From Clostridiales bacterium (GTDB taxonomy: Bacteria; Bacillota; Clostridia; Christensenellales; Aristaeellaceae), in contig SVHC01000008.1 of assembly GCA_015056055.1 (NCBI GenBank), forward strand, positions 24,262 to 88,261: a stretch of 64,000 bases of DNA. The letters run 5' to 3'. Below, one piece after another: positions 52,801 through 59,671 of the stretch. Made by a program: the position numbers and the translations under genes. Below the pieces are notes generated by a model, which saw only the letters and a list, made by a program, of their open reading frames with translations, was not told the DNA's origin and made no database searches. The first letter of the stretch is position 1. Each line of letters starts with the position of its first letter.

Positions 52801-52974
52801 CGCCAGTATATCCTGTTCAGCAAGGGATATATTCAGGGCATGGATGCAAGCGATTCTTCCGATAACCTTACTAACGAGGAAATGCAGCATTATTTCGGCG
52901 AAGCCATGGCTCTCCAGCAGGCTTTCCAGGAAGGGGTAAGCAATGGTACGATCTCAACCGACCTTCCCCACTAG
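49879..52974 (+). CDS. Surface protein with lamin-tail domains, chitobiase-C-like domain and CotH-kinase domain
   Basis: A 1031-residue protein. It has an N-terminal membrane anchor or signal segment (about residues 14-35). Three lamin-tail-type repeats follow (about 60-150, 215-310, 375-470; 'KINEIMSAN', 'EITEIMADC', 'YINEFAATT'). A CHB_HEX_C-like domain comes next (about 510-600, 'GGRIYYTTDCSDP'), then a CotH-type kinase fold (about 620-960, 'GCGIKLHGQYSRAEDQKAFKV', 'RASGQDMAKSFMRDSI', 'YLNGEYWGCYNMRER'). In Bacillus the CotH kinase phosphorylates coat proteins, but this protein is extracytoplasmic. GAAGGAGG precedes ATG 49879. It begins the operon with the VTC and DUF4956 genes and overlaps the VTC gene by 32 bases. 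Confidence 0.9.
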   Translation: MPKSGKPQNSGLMKVVMAVAMVAVLLLAYFAQFVWFPSGVSVTTPDNEFGQSVAAIAATSEVKINEIMSANSSAFSDERGEYGDYVELVNSGSAPVNLHGLILTDKLNSKVQFVFPEHVLGAGETVLVFCDDGNANAYGSVYHAPFKISSSGDTVMLCNDAGTVIESVTVPALDSNCVYMRNSSDEWVISAEYTPGMANTHINYTSLISNREFVASDIEITEIMADCATYAPTVSGLVYDYIEIHNRGSQAVNLKGYCLSDSEAEPTKWRFPDVTIQPGEYLIVYASGLENQTGSELHAGFKLSAEREQVVLADGYGRLIEIVDFENLKADQAYSKILNTGEWTINVSPTPGHENTSASAALIEGQFAAQNSIGIYINEFAATTTEQEYDWAEIFNSTAQTVDISGWGFSDDPSHPRKWQFPAGTTIGPNSYLGVFCSGMDTYSAGTYHTNFSISATGGETLVLSSPEGQIYSRMPVLQQYTDMSYGRMYQQDGYFYFTTPTPRAANSMTGYRDRAASPVMSVEGGLYRTGDSFTVTISSPDGGRIYYTTDCSDPDENSIVYTGPITVSGTTILRAVTVKNGSLNSLPATESYLFDLNHSLQIVSLVSDPDNLFSDEKGIYVKGPNATSKYPYGSLGSGANFWMDWERDAHVELFGFDGTTILSQGCGIKLHGQYSRAEDQKAFKVIARSQYGSNRFEAELFPDRDYTEYQSFLLRASGQDMAKSFMRDSIITSFAEDLDKGNVMYQDTALCVVYLNGEYWGCYNMRERINAFSIAQWEGWTSNPEEIDLVKANKNVMQGSNETYEELRAWIAQNGVDTDEELAYVAERMDIENYLDYIILQMYFANTDLLNVKKYRSVNEDGKWRWILFDTDGGMTYIDQNSVGRMLDPKGAGRDNLTYNRILRALLKNEKVRDYFLTRFGELLVEWSAENVLARIDERYLELKGEMGQHYSKWKNSTTWEKEVQALRDWAMKRQYILFSKGYIQGMDASDSSDNLTNEEMQHYFGEAMALQQAFQEGVSNGTISTDLPH

Positions 52975-53647
52975 GCATGAGCTTAAGTTCTATATCAATA
53001 ACGGAGATATGGCTGCACTGGGCGCAAGGCTGGAAAAGGTACTGTATCGCGATTCACATGCCGGAAAGAACGGGGAATATTTCATTCGTTCGGTATACTT
53101 CGATGACTATGTGAACAGTGCCTATTATGAAAAGCTGGAAGGCGGAGAAGCGCGCGATAAATACCGCATCCGCGTTTACGGAATGAATGAAAAGCAGATC
53201 TATCTGGAGCGCAAGCGAAAGATGGGCGATTCTATTTCCAAATCCAGCGTGCACATCACGCGCCGCCTCGCAGAGCAGATCATGGACGGAAACCCGAACC
53301 GGCTGGAACTTCTGAACGAGCCGCTTTTGAAGGATCTTTTCGTGTTAATGCGTACGCGCCTTCTGCGTCCGGTGGTTCGCGTGGACTACTGGCGCGAGGC
53401 ATTCATCTACCCGGTGGAAAACACGCGCGTTACTTTCGATAAACGGCTCACTACGGGTCCGTTCCCGGCAGGTTTGTTCGATACTTCGCCGGGCATCATG
53501 GCGCTGGATGACGAGCGGCAGATACTGGAAGTTAAGTACGACCACGTGCTGCCCGCGATCGTTTCCAATCTTCTTGCCGGCGTTCCTGCCGAGCGAAGCG
53601 CAATCTCCAAGTATATTCACTGCCGCAGATTCGACTTGATGAAATAG
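52943..53647 (+). CDS. VTC-domain polyphosphate polymerase-like protein
   Basis: A 234-residue protein with the VTC (vacuolar transporter chaperone) catalytic pattern: 'RHELKFYINNGDM', 'IRSVYFDDYVNSAYYEKLEG', 'KYRIRVYG', 'YLERKRKM' (basic residues lining the tunnel), 'RPVVRVDYWREAF', and 'ILEVKYDHVLP' with the metal-binding Glu. In yeast Vtc4 this fold makes inorganic polyphosphate from ATP. The start lies inside the CotH gene (32-base overlap) with AAGGGG upstream, so translation is coupled. There is no membrane segment, so it would act with the downstream membrane protein. Confidence 0.92.
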   Translation: MVRSQPTFPTRHELKFYINNGDMAALGARLEKVLYRDSHAGKNGEYFIRSVYFDDYVNSAYYEKLEGGEARDKYRIRVYGMNEKQIYLERKRKMGDSISKSSVHITRRLAEQIMDGNPNRLELLNEPLLKDLFVLMRTRLLRPVVRVDYWREAFIYPVENTRVTFDKRLTTGPFPAGLFDTSPGIMALDDERQILEVKYDHVLPAIVSNLLAGVPAERSAISKYIHCRRFDLMK

Positions 53648-53657
53648 GAGGATTCAA

Positions 53658-54323
53658 ATGAACAAGACCGATTTGACCGCTATTTGGGATTCGCAGACGA
53701 TTTCCATCAGCTCTTTCCCGACCGTACTGATTACCTTGCTGCTTGCTTTCGCCATCGGCGTGTTCATCTTCTGGGTATATAAGATGAATTTCCGCGGCGT
53801 AATGTACAGCCAGAACTATGCGCTTTCTCTGGTTCTCCTGGCCACGATCACAGCTCCCGTTGTTCTGTGCATCAAGTCGTCCGTTGCGCTTTCCATGGGC
53901 ATGGTCGGCGCTCTGTCCATTGTTCGTTTCCGTACGGCTGTCAAGGATCCCCTGGATACGGCCTACATGTTCTGGTCGCTGACGATGGGTATTCTTGTAG
54001 GCGCCGGTCAGTTCTTCCTCGCAGCTGTTACGGCTGTGGGCATTGCGGGCCTGTCGTTCCTGCTCAAGTTCATCACTTCCAAGCCGGCTGAAACCTTCCT
54101 GCTCGTTGTACGCGGCGAAAGCGGCGTTGAAAACGATGTGTCCGGCCTGCTGCGCCGCATCAAGAATTGCCGCATGAAGAGCAAGACTCTCTCCGGCGCA
54201 GGCGTTGAGCTGACCTACGAAATCCGTCTGGAGCGCCAGCAGGATGCTCTGATCAACAAGATCCTCTCCCTGCCCGGCATTCAGGATGCAACCCTCGTAA
54301 GCTACGCAAACGAAACTCTGTAA
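53658..54323 (+). CDS. DUF4956 membrane protein
   Basis: A 221-residue protein with about four membrane segments (about residues 20-45, 55-80, 85-105, 115-140) and a C-terminal cytoplasmic domain of about 80 residues. It shows DUF4956 features such as 'MVGALSIVRFRTAVKDPLDTAYMFW'. DUF4956 and VTC genes occur side by side in many bacteria. The cytoplasmic tail 'SGVENDVSGLLRRIKNCRMKSKT' is like an ACT/ferredoxin-like regulatory fold. It probably exports or anchors the product of the polymerase. It starts 10 bases after the VTC stop with AGGAGG and is followed by a terminator. Confidence 0.9.
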   Translation: MNKTDLTAIWDSQTISISSFPTVLITLLLAFAIGVFIFWVYKMNFRGVMYSQNYALSLVLLATITAPVVLCIKSSVALSMGMVGALSIVRFRTAVKDPLDTAYMFWSLTMGILVGAGQFFLAAVTAVGIAGLSFLLKFITSKPAETFLLVVRGESGVENDVSGLLRRIKNCRMKSKTLSGAGVELTYEIRLERQQDALINKILSLPGIQDATLVSYANETL

Positions 54324-54344
54324 TCCATTCGGTATTTGAAGAAG

Positions 54345-54379
54345 CGCCCGCATCAATTTTTGCTGCGGGTGCTTTTGTG
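54345..54379 (+). terminator. Terminator of the CotH-VTC-DUF4956 operon
   Basis: AAGCGCCCGCA pairs with TGCGGGTGCTT, then TTTTG. Confidence 0.82.
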
Positions 54380-54461
54380 CACATCGGCTCATCCTTCTGC
54401 ATATCATGCCATAGCTGACTGAGAAATCATTGATTTCTTAAAGCAGCGAAGGGGTGACTGT

Positions 54462-54680
54462 ATGAATATCTGGAATGCCGAAAATTGGAGATGTCGTCCG
54501 CCGAGGCCGCCGAAACCGCGACCGTGCCGGGAAGAATGGGAGATGCCCTGCTGCGAAAATCCGGAATACTCCTTTAAGGTACTTGGCATGGACTGCAACG
54601 GAAACTGGATTGTCAGCGTTCATAAAAAGCGTGTCTGCATCGTAAATGATTGCCCGACCAGCTGTACGCGATATTATTAG
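54462..54680 (+). CDS. Small cysteine-rich protein
   Basis: A 72-residue protein with eight cysteines (11, 22, 30, 31, 45, 59, 64, 68), a Pro/Arg-rich stretch (about 11-24) and an aromatic C-terminus. It has a good GAAGGGGTG ribosome-binding site. The composition resembles small coat or exosporium proteins, and the position after the CotH operon is compatible with a coat role; this is inference only. A hairpin at 54690-54712 may terminate it. Confidence 0.62.
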   Translation: MNIWNAENWRCRPPRPPKPRPCREEWEMPCCENPEYSFKVLGMDCNGNWIVSVHKKRVCIVNDCPTSCTRYY

Positions 54681-54746
54681 AATGTGCGCCGCGGAGAACA
54701 TTCTCTGCGGCAATAATATTGTATCCAGTTTTAACACATAAATGGG

Positions 54747-54775
54747 TTGACAAAATGTTCTTCCTGCGCTATAAT
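54747..54775 (+). promoter_or_regulatory. Promoter of tRNA-Arg copy 1
   Basis: Perfect TTGACA at 54747-54752 and TATAAT at 54770-54775, spacing 17. Confidence 0.85.
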
Positions 54776-54781
54776 ATGTAA

Positions 54782-54883
54782 GCACTGATGCGAGAGCACA
54801 GTTCGCGGTCCCTTAGCTCAGCTGGATAGAGCGTCTGGCTACGGACCAGAAGGTCAGGGGTTCGAATCCCTTAGGGTCCGCCA
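54782..54883 (+). repeat. 102-bp direct repeat, copy 1 (leader plus tRNA-Arg)
   Basis: Bases 54782-54883 (leader GCACTGATGCGAGAGCACAG and on, then the whole tRNA) are identical to 56108-56209. The copies are 1326 bp apart in the same orientation. Confidence 0.95.
54807..54883 (+). tRNA. tRNA-Arg(ACG), copy 1
   Basis: A 77-nt cloverleaf with encoded CCA. Anticodon stem TCTGG/CCAGA around CTACGGA gives anticodon ACG (read as inosine after deamination). D arm GCTC..GAGC and T loop TTCGAAT are standard. The acceptor stem GGTCCCT/AGGGTCC leaves a T3-T70 mismatch, and C(-1)-G73 could extend it. The second copy is identical. Confidence 0.95.
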
Positions 54884-54885
54884 TG

Positions 54886-54921
54886 AAAAAACGCCTTTGT
54901 CGAATGACAAAGGCGTTTTTT
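54886..54921 (+). terminator. Terminator of tRNA-Arg copy 1
   Basis: AAAAAACGCCTTTGTC pairs with GACAAAGGCGTTTTTT. The CTTTGTC/GACAAAG core is also in the copy-2 terminator. Confidence 0.9.
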
Positions 54922-54925
54922 CAAC

Positions 54926-55097
54926 GAAATAAATCCCTGATGGGATTTGTGAAATGCCCTGCGGGCGTGAAATATGGCTGCGCCATGTGAAATGCCAGCG
55001 GGCGTAGGTGGATTTATTTCATTTCACATTTCGCGGAACACGGAATATTTCACAATGACCGTAGGGAATTATTTCATATCGCGCAGCGATATTTCAC
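54926..55097. repeat. Hairpin array 1 (four-helix-bundle-associated type)
   Basis: An 11-bp perfect inverted repeat, GAAATAAATCC (54926-54936) with GGATTTATTTC (55010-55020), encloses small palindromes separated by three GTGAAAT units (54949, 54967, 54987). To the right, further palindromes (for example ATATCGC-GCA-GCGATAT) are separated by ATTTCAC/T units (55021, 55047, 55071, 55091). It directly precedes the four-helix-bundle gene. Confidence 0.85.
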
Positions 55098-55119
55098 TTT
55101 AATGCTGGGTGGTGCTTGT

Positions 55120-55467
55120 ATGGCAGAATCGAAACTTCGAGAACTCTCGACAGACTTTGCGGTTAAGATAATCAAATTATGCGATATGATCAAGGGGCAC
55201 TATTCGCTTGTCAATCGATTGGAACGTTCTGCAACATCCATCGGCGCAAATATCCATGAGGCAAATTATGCCCATGGAAAAGCTGACTTTATTGTCAAAC
55301 TGCAGATTGCCTTAAAAGAGTGCTATGAAACAGAGTATTGGTTAGAACTTTTTGTAAAAGCGGATATTCTAAACAGAGAAGCTGTTGTTGATCTATACAG
55401 TCAATGTGGGACAATGCGCCGAATTCTTATCGCATCCATTAACACAGCGAAGGAGAATTCAAAATGA
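55120..55467 (+). CDS. Four-helix-bundle protein (23S rRNA intervening-sequence / Avd-like family)
   Basis: A 115-residue, fully helical protein with the family signature 'RSATSIGANIHEANYA' (about residues 43-58). Related proteins are encoded in 23S rRNA intervening sequences and as Avd accessory proteins of diversity-generating retroelements; free-standing copies are common next to palindromic repeats in Clostridia. It may bind nucleic acid as a pentameric barrel, as Avd does. ATG 55120 has weak GGTGG upstream; ATG 55102 is possible. Codon use is more A/T-rich than the neighbours. It overlaps the next gene by 4 bases (ATGA). Confidence 0.9.
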   Translation: MAESKLRELSTDFAVKIIKLCDMIKGHYSLVNRLERSATSIGANIHEANYAHGKADFIVKLQIALKECYETEYWLELFVKADILNREAVVDLYSQCGTMRRILIASINTAKENSK

Positions 55468-56015
55468 AAGTCGTACTTGGTGCCGGGAATACATCCTATG
55501 ATGGGTGGATCAGCACACAGGAAACAGAGCTGAATCTTTTGAAACCTGCTGATTTTGAGAGGATGTTTTCGAAAGAAAAGCCAAAAGCATTTCTTGCTGA
55601 ACATGTTTGGGAACACATGACTCTGGAAGAAGGATATTTGGCGGCAAAGAATTGTTTTTCGTATTTGGCTGATGGTGGTTATATGCGGGTCGCCGTACCG
55701 GACAAAAATTTTCGGAATGAATGGTATCAGAATATGGTGAAAGTAGGCGGGAACGGAGATGTGAATCATCCGGCTTTTACCCACAAAATTGTATATGATT
55801 ACCGATTGCTGTCACAGGTGTTTTTATCTGCAGGATTTGAAGTGGAACTGTTGGAATGGTGCGATGAAATGGGCCGGTTTCATTACAAATACTGGAACGA
55901 AGCGGACGGAAAAATTGGCCGTTCCCTGCGCTTTGATACTCGAAACGAAAATGGAAAGCTTGGAATGGTATCCATTATTCTGGATGCGAAAAAGCCTGCT
56001 CAGATAATGTATTAA
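55464..56015 (+). CDS. SAM-dependent methyltransferase-like protein
   Basis: A 183-residue protein. 'VVLGAGNTSYDGWISTQETELNLL' is a divergent motif I plus acidic-loop equivalent, 'FLAEHVWEHMTLEEG' corresponds to the AEHVLEH segment of class I methyltransferases, and 'LADGGYMRVAVPD' to motif III. The family is common in sugar or surface-glycan clusters, but no such cluster is here. Its ATG overlaps the stop of the four-helix-bundle gene, so translation is coupled. AT-rich composition suggests acquisition together with that gene. Confidence 0.78.
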   Translation: MKVVLGAGNTSYDGWISTQETELNLLKPADFERMFSKEKPKAFLAEHVWEHMTLEEGYLAAKNCFSYLADGGYMRVAVPDKNFRNEWYQNMVKVGGNGDVNHPAFTHKIVYDYRLLSQVFLSAGFEVELLEWCDEMGRFHYKYWNEADGKIGRSLRFDTRNENGKLGMVSIILDAKKPAQIMY

Positions 56016-56072
56016 TGGCAGCTGAGATGCATATCCGGGTTGGAAATAATCTCTTTTTAACGCTGCAAATGC

Positions 56073-56101
56073 TTGACAAAATCGGGATTTTGATGCATAA
56101 T
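56073..56101 (+). promoter_or_regulatory. Promoter of tRNA-Arg copy 2
   Basis: TTGACA at 56073-56078 and CATAAT at 56096-56101, spacing 17. The TTGACAAAAT start is shared with copy 1, while the spacer differs. Confidence 0.75.
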
Positions 56102-56107
56102 ATATAG

Positions 56108-56209
56108 GCACTGATGCGAGAGCACAGTTCGCGGTCCCTTAGCTCAGCTGGATAGAGCGTCTGGCTACGGACCAGAAGGTCAGGGGTTCGAATCCCTTAG
56201 GGTCCGCCA
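56108..56209 (+). repeat. 102-bp direct repeat, copy 2 (leader plus tRNA-Arg)
   Basis: Identical to 54782-54883 over 102 bp; flanks on both sides diverge. Confidence 0.95.
56133..56209 (+). tRNA. tRNA-Arg(ACG), copy 2
   Basis: Same 77-nt sequence as copy 1, including anticodon ACG, encoded CCA and the T3-T70 mismatch. Confidence 0.95.
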
Positions 56210-56210
56210 C

Positions 56211-56252
56211 AAAAAACACTCCTTTGTCTGTTGGACAAAGGAGTGTTTTTTT
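56211..56252 (+). terminator. Terminator of tRNA-Arg copy 2
   Basis: AAAAAACACTCCTTTGTC pairs with GACAAAGGAGTGTTTTTTT. It has the same core as copy 1 with compensating stem changes. Confidence 0.92.
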
Positions 56253-56257
56253 GAACT

Positions 56258-56421
56258 AAGTGTGCCTTGCGGCACGATATGCACACCTTCGGTGCGTGAA
56301 GCGATGCTATGCATCGTGAAGTGCCTGCAGGCGTGAGAGGCACACTTGACTTCACATTGTGCAAAGCACAATACTTCACAGCGGCATCGCCGCTGCTTCA
56401 CTTGGTGAAACCAAACTTCAC
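56258..56421. repeat. Hairpin array 2, same architecture as array 1
   Basis: AAGTGTGCC (56258-56266) pairs with GGCACACTT (56339-56347). Inside are palindromes separated by GTGAAG units (56296, 56316). To the right are palindromes (for example ATTGTGC-AAA-GCACAAT, AGCGGC-ATC-GCCGCT) separated by CTTCAC units (56350, 56374, 56396, 56416). No gene of the four-helix-bundle type follows. Confidence 0.83.
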
Positions 56422-56447
56422 TAAGCAACAAAAAAATATTCCGTTTT

Positions 56448-56472
56448 GCGCAGGGATGTACCTGCGCTTTTT
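56448..56472 (+). terminator. Hairpin terminator upstream of the GH locus
   Basis: GCGCAGG (56448-56454) pairs with CCTGCGC (56461-56467), then TTTTTC. Confidence 0.75.
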
Positions 56473-56548
56473 CTGTTTCACGGGATTCCATTTTTTTATC
56501 GGACGTGATACAATAAAGTCAGCAATTTCGTTAAGGAGAGGAAAAAAT

Positions 56549-59500
56549 ATGAGCATGAAAAATACCTATGATATTTTTAAGGCTCCGGGCGTCGAATGGC
56601 GCGGCAAGCCTTTCTGGTCCTGGAACGGAGAACTCAATAAAGAAGAACTGGTTCGTCAGGTTCGTGTGATGAAGGAAATGGGTTTCGGCGGATATTTTAT
56701 GCATTCGCGCTGCGGCCTGATTACGGAATACCTCGGCGAAGAATGGTTTGAACTGACCAATGCCGTTGCGGATGCGGGCAAAGAGGAAGGCATGGAAAAC
56801 TGGCTGTACGATGAGGACCGCTGGCCCTCCGGCAGTGCAGGCGGCAAGGCAACGGTGGAAATGGAATACCGCATCAAGTCCCTTACCATCTTTGTAACAC
56901 CTCCCGAGGCTTTTGAATGGGACGATGAGATTCTGTTTGCATTTGCGGCAAAAATCGCAGAGGATGGAATCGGAATGGGCGGCTATACGGCGCTTACAAA
57001 GGACAATGCCGATGAAGTATGGGCAGCGCTGGAAGGATGCGAAGGGGAGAAAAAGGTTCTTTCCTTCAAAATGACCTACGAAAAGCCCAGCAGCAATTAC
57101 AACGGCAACACCTATCTGGATACCATGAGCGAAAAGGCCGTGCGCCATTTTATTGACCTGACGCACGAGGAATACGCGAAACATTGCGGTGACCGCATCG
57201 GAACCACCATCAACGGTATTTTTACCGATGAACCCGATCGCGGACGTGCAATGAGCAATTTCCATGAAAAGGATGGAGTGGGGATTTGCTCGATCTTCTA
57301 TACGCCGGACATTTTGGATGAATTTTTGAAGCGATACGGTTATGACGCACGTCCCATTCTGCCGGAAATTTTCTTCCGACTGAAGGGCGAGCGCGTTTCA
57401 AAAGTCCGAATTGACTACTTTGATCTGGGATGCGATCTGTTCTGCGAGCGCTTCCTCAAGCAGATCAATGATTGGTGCAATGAGCACAATCATATTCTGA
57501 CCGGACATTTGCTGCATGAGGATGATCTGTCTCCGCAGGTTGTGCCGTGCGGTTCGCTGCTGCGCGGCTATCAGTACATGGGCAATCCCGGCGTTGATAT
57601 TCTGGGAAACAACAATTACAGCTACTGGGTCGCCAAACAATGCACTTCTGTTGCAAGGCAGATGGGCAAGAAATGGATTCTGTCGGAGATGTACGGTGTT
57701 TCCGGCTGGGAATTCACGCTGCGCGGTCACAAGCGCATGGGCGACTGGCAGGCATTGTTTGGCGTGAATGTGCGCTGTCCGCACCTTTCCTGGTATACCA
57801 TGGAAGGCGAATGCAAGCGCGACTATCCGGCAAGTATTTCGTATCAGTCTCCCTACTGGAAGGATTATAACTTTGTAGAAACGTATTTTGCACGCTTTGG
57901 CGTGATGATGGCGGCAGGAAAGCCTGCCTGCGATTTGCTGGTGGTGCATCCGGTTGAAACGATCTGGGCGCTGGCGCATATCAAATGGGCACAGTGGATC
58001 TACAGCGTAAGCAAAGAAGTGCAGGATCTGGAAAAGTACTTTAGGCGGATTTTTATGCGCCTGATTGAAAAACGCGTGGATTTTGACTACGGCGAAGAGC
58101 AGATCATGGCGCGCAACTGGCGCATTGAGGATGGAAAGTTGTATATCGGCCAGGCGGAATATCGCACGGTTTTGATTGCAGGCGCTCTTACCATCCGCGA
58201 ATCGACGCTCACCATCCTGCGCGAATTCCTGAAGGCGGGCGGACGCGTGGTATTCACGGGCGAACTGCCGCAGTATGTGGGCGGCATGCCTTCGGATGCC
58301 TGCGCAAAGCTTGTGGAAGAGTTCGAAAATGCCGTTTGCGTGGAGGAAGATACTCTGGGCGACAGCATGCTGGCTATGGATACCTGCCCGGTTACCGCCG
58401 ATGCAGACGAAAAGATTCTGAATCAAGTTCGTGTAAACGGCGAGGATTATATCAGCGCATGGCTGAACATGGATGCGGATAACGCAAGCGGAGCTTTCAC
58501 CGTGACTGCAAATGTGCCTAAGGGTTACCGCGCGGAAATCTGGTCCATGGAAACGGGCGAGAGGATGGTCTATCCTTCCGAGTACAGGGACGGAAAACTC
58601 ACGCTGACCTGCGAACTTGAGGCTGCCGGAAGCATGATTCTGGTATTTACGAAATCAACGGATGAAATCGAAACCTATGCGAAGCCGGAACTGAAGGTAA
58701 CGGGCGAAATTTCCGAAGGCGAGTTTGCTTATGAACTGGAAGAACCGAACGTGATGGTGCTGGACTATGCGCGCAGCAAATTTGCAGATGACGCAGAGTT
58801 TGGCCCGCTGAAGGAAGCTTTGAAGGTCGATCAGGATCTGCGCGACAGGATCGGTATCGAGCATCGCGGCGGCGAGATGCTGCAGCCTTGGTTTGCCAGA
58901 AAGATGCATGAGGATGCTTTCGGTCCCCTTACGCTGGAATATCCCTTCAATATCGAAACCTTGCCGGAAGGAAAGGTCTATCTGGCAGGCGAACGTCCCG
59001 AACTGCAGGAATACTACTGCAACGGTGTGCGTCTGGAAGCAAAGGATATGGCCAACTGGTGGGTGGACAATGCCTTTGTCAAGATGGAAATTCCGGAAGG
59101 CGTACTGAAAACGGGCGAAAACGTTATCACCATCGCGGTAGATTTCAAGCGCACGACCAATATCGAATCCATTTATCTGATCGGTGCATTCGGCGTTGAG
59201 GCGAAGGCGGGGGCATCCGTGATGACGAAGCTGCCTGAAAAAGTGGGCCTTGACGATATGGCGGAAAGAAATCTTCCCTTCTATGGCGGCTGCGCAGCGA
59301 TTACCCTTACGGCCGAACAGTATGAGAAGTTTGTAGACAAGAATGCTGCACGCATCTGGATGCAGGTGCCGGATGGTTCCGGTACGCTGATTCGCGTAGA
59401 AGCAATGGGCAAAAAGCAAGTTATTGCATGGGAACCCTATATGGCTGATGTCACCGAAGCTGTGAAGGCGGGCGCGCCCATCCGCGTGACTCTGGTCAAT

Positions 59501-59650
59501 TCCCGCCGCAATTCCTTCGGTCCGCTTCACATCGTGCCCACCAGGCTCGGCGGCTACGGTCCGGGTGAATTCGTCACCAAGGGCGAAAAATGGCATGATG
59601 ACTATTCCCTGATCGAAGCACAGATCGGCAAAATCGTTTTCAAAAGCTGA
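56549..59650 (+). CDS. Large glycoside-hydrolase-like protein (GH106-related), paralogue 1
   Basis: A 1033-residue protein without a signal peptide. The N-terminal barrel-like part starts 'FKAPGVEWRGKPFWSWNGEL', continues 'GFGGYFMHSRCGLITEYLG' and 'WLYDEDRWPSGSAGG', and resembles putative alpha-L-rhamnosidase (GH106-like) proteins of Clostridia. A C-terminal sugar-binding beta-sandwich follows ('NIESIYLIGAFGV', 'NLPFYGG'). The family call is by pattern only, and rhamnose specificity is not shown. AAGGAGAGG precedes ATG 56549; the longer ORF from 56309 would run through the hairpin array. A probable -10 (TACAAT, 56509-56514) lies upstream. Confidence 0.78.
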   Translation: MSMKNTYDIFKAPGVEWRGKPFWSWNGELNKEELVRQVRVMKEMGFGGYFMHSRCGLITEYLGEEWFELTNAVADAGKEEGMENWLYDEDRWPSGSAGGKATVEMEYRIKSLTIFVTPPEAFEWDDEILFAFAAKIAEDGIGMGGYTALTKDNADEVWAALEGCEGEKKVLSFKMTYEKPSSNYNGNTYLDTMSEKAVRHFIDLTHEEYAKHCGDRIGTTINGIFTDEPDRGRAMSNFHEKDGVGICSIFYTPDILDEFLKRYGYDARPILPEIFFRLKGERVSKVRIDYFDLGCDLFCERFLKQINDWCNEHNHILTGHLLHEDDLSPQVVPCGSLLRGYQYMGNPGVDILGNNNYSYWVAKQCTSVARQMGKKWILSEMYGVSGWEFTLRGHKRMGDWQALFGVNVRCPHLSWYTMEGECKRDYPASISYQSPYWKDYNFVETYFARFGVMMAAGKPACDLLVVHPVETIWALAHIKWAQWIYSVSKEVQDLEKYFRRIFMRLIEKRVDFDYGEEQIMARNWRIEDGKLYIGQAEYRTVLIAGALTIRESTLTILREFLKAGGRVVFTGELPQYVGGMPSDACAKLVEEFENAVCVEEDTLGDSMLAMDTCPVTADADEKILNQVRVNGEDYISAWLNMDADNASGAFTVTANVPKGYRAEIWSMETGERMVYPSEYRDGKLTLTCELEAAGSMILVFTKSTDEIETYAKPELKVTGEISEGEFAYELEEPNVMVLDYARSKFADDAEFGPLKEALKVDQDLRDRIGIEHRGGEMLQPWFARKMHEDAFGPLTLEYPFNIETLPEGKVYLAGERPELQEYYCNGVRLEAKDMANWWVDNAFVKMEIPEGVLKTGENVITIAVDFKRTTNIESIYLIGAFGVEAKAGASVMTKLPEKVGLDDMAERNLPFYGGCAAITLTAEQYEKFVDKNAARIWMQVPDGSGTLIRVEAMGKKQVIAWEPYMADVTEAVKAGAPIRVTLVNSRRNSFGPLHIVPTRLGGYGPGEFVTKGEKWHDDYSLIEAQIGKIVFKS

Positions 59651-59671
59651 TGCCGTGTGAGGAAAAACACT

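Noticed and set aside
54926-56421. Possible CRISPR arrays in the tRNA-linked repeat regions
   Set aside because: The recurring units are 6-7 bases, the intervening segments are palindromes of varied length, and there are no cas genes or regular spacers.
54324-56548. Prophage or conventional integrative element at the tRNA genes
   Set aside because: No integrase, recombinase or structural gene is present; only two small genes lie between the tRNA copies.
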